Below are positions 61,250 to 64,000 of a stretch of 64,000 bases of DNA, in pieces. Source of the DNA: Verrucomicrobiales bacterium (GTDB taxonomy: Bacteria; Verrucomicrobiota; Verrucomicrobiia; Verrucomicrobiales; DEV007); assembly GCA_012960505.1 (NCBI GenBank), contig DUBC01000010.1:5893-69892 (forward strand), given 5' to 3'. Positions within the stretch are counted from its first letter, which is position 1. Every line of letters begins with the position of its first letter. Under the pieces are notes generated by a model. The model did no database searches. It saw only the letters and a list, made by a program, of their open reading frames with translations, and was not told where the DNA came from. The position numbers and the translations under genes were made by a program.

Positions 61250-63718
61250 TTAATTTTTCAGATCATCAAGAATTTCGATATTTAACGCTTCATAGGCCAC
61301 GGCCTTAACCACGCCACTGGGTGGAAATAGTGGGATTGGATATCCTTCAATGGGCACGCAAGCGTCTCCGAAAGCGAGCCCGAGGTCAACCCTGTCTGGG
61401 TAATTCAGGTAGGAAGAGAATTCTGGGAGAGGATTTTCTGCGGTCATCAGGAGGACCCGATTCTTCTTTTCCTTGAACAGGGCATCAATTTTGTTACTGA
61501 GGCCAAAGTAGCCGAGCCGGAGAACGAGACCGTCCCGAGTAGATTTTTTCTTAAAGTTATTGAGTTGCGATTCTAGGTTCTCATGAACCTCAACATTCTC
61601 AGCCCACATCGAATCGGAAAATTTCCCTACATAATTCATCACCATGTGACCGCTTGACGCTACTAATGTGCGTCGGCCGGCTCTTTTTTCAGCTGCGATG
61701 TTTTTAGCAAATTGATGAATTGCAGGTGATTGGGTGTTTTCTAATGCTGAAAGTTGAGATCGGATACGATGAAGGTATTCTTTTCCTAGGACCCCTTCCT
61801 GGATCGGGGGAACAGAAAATTCTTTATGATATTTGGTCTTACGGAAAAACCGATCAGACCAAGCGCGCCCATCCTTCATGACCCAGCTCTTCCATACTGG
61901 AGGCATTCGTCCTTTGCGGGTATGGGCTGCGATAAATTCAGCCATCCAGACCCAACCTGACACAGCATTTATCACGTGATTAAGTTTGCCAGGACTCAGG
62001 TCTTTGGCCTCAGTATCTGAGTCCACCCAAGAATCACAAAGCTTAATATGTTCGGCAAGATTAGGATTACGTCTGGATCCAAAGCCGAGGAGATACTGTC
62101 CCGAGTCTTTGATTTGTTGGAGTCGCTTCAGTTCATTTGGCTTAGGGTCCGCGTCCCATGCCAGGACCGCAAGATCTTGAGCTTTTTCTTCGTCGGTCCG
62201 CAGTTTTTTCTCTTTCCACGGACGGTCAAATCCAATGTGCATGAGGCCACCGCTGCGACCGATCAGTTCCTGTTCTAGTGTGGTGCCGAACCAATGAAAG
62301 CCGATCAGACCGCCCCTGTCATATCGCTCAGCTGCCAACTCGCCCAATGCAGTCAATTGAGGGAGATTTTTCTCAATCCGATCCAATTGTTGGTGGATTA
62401 CTCGGAAATATTTCTTAGAAGGGCTAGAGGTATCAGGCTGCTTCCTGTAAGCATCAATTTTGAGTAAAGTGAAAGGGTAAATGATGGTCGCGTACAATGT
62501 GTTGTCCCTACCAGCGATCAGTGCCATATGATTGTGTAATGGGGTCAGGGTCCCGTCAGGCAATGTATGATAACCATGACTCCAAGGAGGTTTCTTCCCA
62601 TTGACGGGATTAAAGTTAAAGAAGTCGGGGTTCTTAACTGCCAAGACGCCGAGGTCCTCATGGATTTTTTCTTTAGGATCATAGCGGCAGAGGTGATGCA
62701 GTCTGTGATTACCGAATCCAGTCTTATTTTTCACACTGATTAGAGTGTATATTTTACCGTCCGGAGCGATGGTTAGAGCGCTACGCGAATCGGGGCCTTC
62801 TCCTTCAAGCATGAGACCGTGATTCAGACCTTTAACCTTTTTTATTTTGGATGAGAGATCGATGGATATAAGAGTGGCATCATTCATAAGAATGAGCCAA
62901 GCAGTGCGTCCATCGGTTGCCAGGTTCCATGTCGGGATGGCGCTCTCATTCGGACGCACAAATTGCTTTCCGTTGATCTCAATCTTCCGTTCAATAACTT
63001 TTTCGGTGGTCGGATCATAGGTGGCTAAATGGAAATCTTTAGTCAGTGCATGAGCCCTACCATCAGCACCAACTAAAGTCGTTGCATAAGGGGTAAGCAT
63101 GGGGCCGATTTCGGTAAATTTTTTGGTGGTGACATCATACTTCATCCAGTGCTGGTCCTCGCAGGTAATAACGTAGATCAAACCTCGATTTTCATCGGCG
63201 ACTACGTCAGCAATGCCCTGTTCCTTATAAGGCATGTCGAGGTTACTGGACTTATCGTTACGAGGATCGTAGGTAATCAGATAGCCTCCTGGATATTTCG
63301 AATTGTCCCCTTCTTTCGCGTATCCCTGCTTAGTACCGACATAGATGATTCCGCTAGGTCCGACGAAATTGCGCGTGTGAATCTTGGCCTGGGCGGCGAA
63401 GCCTTTTGCGTTCAGTCCGCATGCCTTGTGAGCATCAATGACTATTCTCTGCTCAGTAGTGACGGGATCAAATTCCACTAGGTAAGCGTTATGATTATAT
63501 TTTGCTGTGCCTACATAGATGCGCCCGTCATTTCCTTCGCACAGTGAGAAATAGCCGGATTCATCCGAATGTGTTTTGGGTAATATATGGTGAGCAGTTC
63601 CCCAAACATATTTAAAGGGCGCTTTGTCAGAAGCAAAAGTTGATGCGGATAAAAGTGCAGATTTTATGAAACCAATGACCAATAAATTCGATACAATCCT
63701 AATTCTCATATTCCTCAT
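61250..63718 (-). CDS. exported propeller protein fused to a SIS-like domain, unrecognised family
   Basis: 822 residues with a signal peptide (about 1-28). The first half (about 30-430) has repeated blades with DGRIYVG, GLIYVIT, DGRTAWL, DGKIYTL and NTLYATI signatures, a propeller. After a helical link (about 435-475) comes a region resembling two sugar-isomerase (SIS) halves: LGFGSRRNPNLAEHIKLCDSWVDSD, GWVWMAEFIAAHTRKGRMPP, and GRRTLVASSGHMVM. The end AVAYEALNIEILDD resembles a SIS C-terminal helix. The SIS reading is inference by pattern. A secreted sugar-phosphate-isomerase fold would be odd; a binding role is possible. Confidence 0.6.
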   Translation of the reverse strand: MRNMRIRIVSNLLVIGFIKSALLSASTFASDKAPFKYVWGTAHHILPKTHSDESGYFSLCEGNDGRIYVGTAKYNHNAYLVEFDPVTTEQRIVIDAHKACGLNAKGFAAQAKIHTRNFVGPSGIIYVGTKQGYAKEGDNSKYPGGYLITYDPRNDKSSNLDMPYKEQGIADVVADENRGLIYVITCEDQHWMKYDVTTKKFTEIGPMLTPYATTLVGADGRAHALTKDFHLATYDPTTEKVIERKIEINGKQFVRPNESAIPTWNLATDGRTAWLILMNDATLISIDLSSKIKKVKGLNHGLMLEGEGPDSRSALTIAPDGKIYTLISVKNKTGFGNHRLHHLCRYDPKEKIHEDLGVLAVKNPDFFNFNPVNGKKPPWSHGYHTLPDGTLTPLHNHMALIAGRDNTLYATIIYPFTLLKIDAYRKQPDTSSPSKKYFRVIHQQLDRIEKNLPQLTALGELAAERYDRGGLIGFHWFGTTLEQELIGRSGGLMHIGFDRPWKEKKLRTDEEKAQDLAVLAWDADPKPNELKRLQQIKDSGQYLLGFGSRRNPNLAEHIKLCDSWVDSDTEAKDLSPGKLNHVINAVSGWVWMAEFIAAHTRKGRMPPVWKSWVMKDGRAWSDRFFRKTKYHKEFSVPPIQEGVLGKEYLHRIRSQLSALENTQSPAIHQFAKNIAAEKRAGRRTLVASSGHMVMNYVGKFSDSMWAENVEVHENLESQLNNFKKKSTRDGLVLRLGYFGLSNKIDALFKEKKNRVLLMTAENPLPEFSSYLNYPDRVDLGLAFGDACVPIEGYPIPLFPPSGVVKAVAYEALNIEILDDLKN

Positions 63719-63865
63719 TATACTATATACTATTGATCAGAAGCCTTACCAATGACTTAATCACAAGGAATTAATAACAATGATAAAAAATGAAGATGAA
63801 ATCATGCTCAGGGCATCGATAAATCATGGTATAAAGTCTAAGTGTAATACGAAGGAGAAACAAAT

Positions 63866-64000
63866 ATGCGCCTAATTATCCTAATTCCCATTTTCATGGG
63901 ATTCATTTTTGTCAAAGCCGAAGCGGGACAGAACGCCGCTCCCTCATCTCACCTAGTTTATAACGATGCGAATTTTGCGGGTAACATTCTCATCAATGAG
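63866..64000 (+). CDS. secreted protein, N-terminal part only (cut by window end)
   Basis: The first 45 codons are visible. A good Shine-Dalgarno sequence (GAAGGAG) stands about 10 bases before the ATG. The signal peptide is MRLIILIPIFMGFIFVKAEA, followed by GQNAAPSSHLVYNDANFAGNILINE at the boundary. No domain can be named from this length. Confidence 0.7.
   Translation, partial: MRLIILIPIFMGFIFVKAEAGQNAAPSSHLVYNDANFAGNILINE

Noticed and set aside
1-64000. Insertion sequences, prophage or defence systems
   Set aside because: No transposase, integrase, phage structural gene, CRISPR array or nuclease-immunity pair could be recognised.

Overview
The window looks like a chromosomal segment of a free-living, Gram-negative bacterium of the PVC group, most likely a marine member of Verrucomicrobiota. 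Outer-membrane biogenesis genes (bamA, an ompH/skp-type chaperone, lpxD) show a diderm envelope. The many sulfatases and the families DUF1501, DUF1549/1553, DUF1552 and DUF1592/1588/1585 are typical of Verrucomicrobiota and Planctomycetota. Phylum-level assignment is inference from gene content; there is no rRNA gene here. Starts other than ATG are frequent and Shine-Dalgarno sequences are often weak.

Layout. 0-14 kb: a short plus-strand pair (SMP-30 lactonase, AGE-family epimerase) faces a long minus-strand run with a sulfatase, alr, a RelE-like protein, a class V aminotransferase, accB, accC, thiE and a PfkB kinase. A monooxygenase-like/Gfo-Idh-MocA pair, a sulfatase and ruvB follow. 14-27 kb is housekeeping: bamA-skp-lpxD, a beta-CASP metallo-hydrolase, an L,D-transpeptidase, the threonine operon hom-thrC-lysC and a histone-deacetylase-family hydrolase, with one sulfatase between. 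27-29.5 kb holds small secreted or lipoprotein genes, two of them broken. A tRNA-Thr(UGU) at 29.6 kb is followed by a visibly G+C-rich block (about 29.9-34.3 kb) with a SulP transporter, a DUF5690-like membrane protein and a methyltransferase; it is probably acquired. 34.6-52.8 kb is accessory: a frameshifted enolase-superfamily gene, three intact sulfatases and one sulfatase remnant, two SGNH-type esterases, and several secreted repeat proteins (LamG pair, RCC1 double propeller, 44-residue repeats, 16-residue repeats). 52.9-61 kb holds two back-to-back modules of exported cytochrome-type and Tat-exported DUF proteins. The window ends with a large propeller fusion protein and the first 45 codons of a secreted protein.

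Taken together, six intact sulfatases plus epimerase, lactonase, dehydrogenase, acetyl-esterase and LamG genes suggest a lifestyle based on sulfated polysaccharides, set among core-metabolism genes.

The most interesting signal is at 40416-41537. There a thioredoxin-like secreted protein is interrupted by a single in-frame TGA directly after Cys-Thr, with a small hairpin at the distance expected for a bacterial SECIS. It may be an unannotated selenoprotein. Other points are an RCC1 double propeller nested inside a cadherin-like domain, sulfatases with altered formylglycine motifs, and a hairpin covering the ribosome binding site of lpxD.
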